DNA of 64,000 bases, taken from Motacilla alba alba. Lineage: Eukaryota > Chordata > Aves > Passeriformes > Motacillidae. The notes below the pieces were generated by a model. The model was not told the DNA's origin and did not search any database. It saw only the letters and a program-made list of their open reading frames with translations. The stretch is taken from positions 67,641,666 through 67,705,665 of the forward strand of contig NC_052018.1 of the NCBI RefSeq assembly GCF_015832195.1. Direction: 5' to 3'. A program made the position numbers and the translations under genes. This document shows positions 63,786 through 64,000 of this stretch, in pieces; the stretch's first letter is position 1; each line of letters starts with the position of its first letter.

Positions 63786-63998
63786 TCAGTCAGTTCTTCT
63801 CTGCCCAGCTCCCCAACCTGCCAAGGTCCTTCTGAAGGGCTGCACAGCCCTCTGGGGTATTGGTCCCTCCTCCCAGCTTTGTGTTGTCAGTGAACCGGCT
63901 GAGGAGGCATCTGCCCCTTCACCCGAGTCATTGATGAACAAGGTGAACAACACTGGGCCCAGTGCTGGACCTTGGGGCACACCACAAGTGACAGGCCT
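63786..63998 (-). pseudogene. CR1 reverse-transcriptase fragment
   Basis: The minus strand reads VTCGVPQGPALGPVLFTLFI, then ND, which matches the conserved motif of the LINE RT domain (PQGSVLGPxLFxxFINDL). The frame decays to the left (RT C-terminal side), and the catalytic FADD-type motif is not seen in frame. The upstream part of ORF2 lies outside the window. Confidence 0.88.
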
Positions 63999-64000
63999 CC

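Larger units (their letters stand above)
63058..64000 (-). mobile_element. CR1 LINE, runs past the window edge
   Basis: It starts AATCATAGAGGACGAGTAAGG with 'agaaggaacc' at the left (3' end in reverse complement) and continues through the 3' UTR into ORF2. The minus strand encodes the ORF2 tail (63,409-63,630) and an RT motif near the right edge. It is the longest CR1 here and continues beyond 64,000. Frameshifts between coding segments show it is inactive. Confidence 0.95.

Noticed and set aside
1..64000. tRNA, rRNA, CRISPR, phage or bacterial defence systems
   Set aside because: No cloverleaf with A/B boxes, no spaced repeat array and no bacterial-type gene organisation were seen; the sequence is vertebrate nuclear DNA.

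Overview
The window looks like nuclear DNA from a bird, most likely a songbird. It is mostly AT-rich and CpG-poor. Its recognisable dispersed repeats are 5'-truncated CR1 LINEs and one endogenous-retrovirus LTR of a type common in passerine genomes (family recognised from memory, not searched). I see no operons, CRISPR arrays, phage or bacterial genes. No long conserved protein-coding ORF is present; nearly all open frames of 60-210 codons look like chance frames or GC-rich shadows.

Layout. Positions 1-33,000 read as intergenic or deep intronic sequence. They hold a small isolated CpG island (about 2,120-2,470), simple repeats, three minus-strand CR1 fragments (18,817; 24,206; 25,542) and a few splice-bounded stretches that could be small exons (9,078-9,190; 11,471-11,536; 12,962-13,265; 29,163-29,379). 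The clearest gene signal is a strong CpG island at about 33,035-33,935. It has GC boxes, CCAAT boxes and an apparent untranslated first exon on the + strand ending at 33,482 at a good splice donor. I cannot name this gene. The 30 kb that follow look like a long first intron. They contain a solo LTR on the minus strand (42,706-43,265), a plus-strand CR1 (about 43,673-43,875), A/T-rich tracts, some weak exon candidates, and at the right edge a longer minus-strand CR1 (63,058 to beyond the window) with decayed reverse-transcriptase coding sequence.

How it fits together. The best reading is one gene promoter at about 33.2 kb transcribing rightward, with its coding exons outside the window. A second possible promoter lies at about 2.2 kb, and could be an alternative promoter or a lncRNA promoter. 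I found no convincing new biological system. The items most worth testing are the orphan CpG island at 2.2 kb, the CpG-retaining splice-bounded block at 29.16-29.38 kb, and the short open exon-like segments at 11.47 and 12.96 kb.
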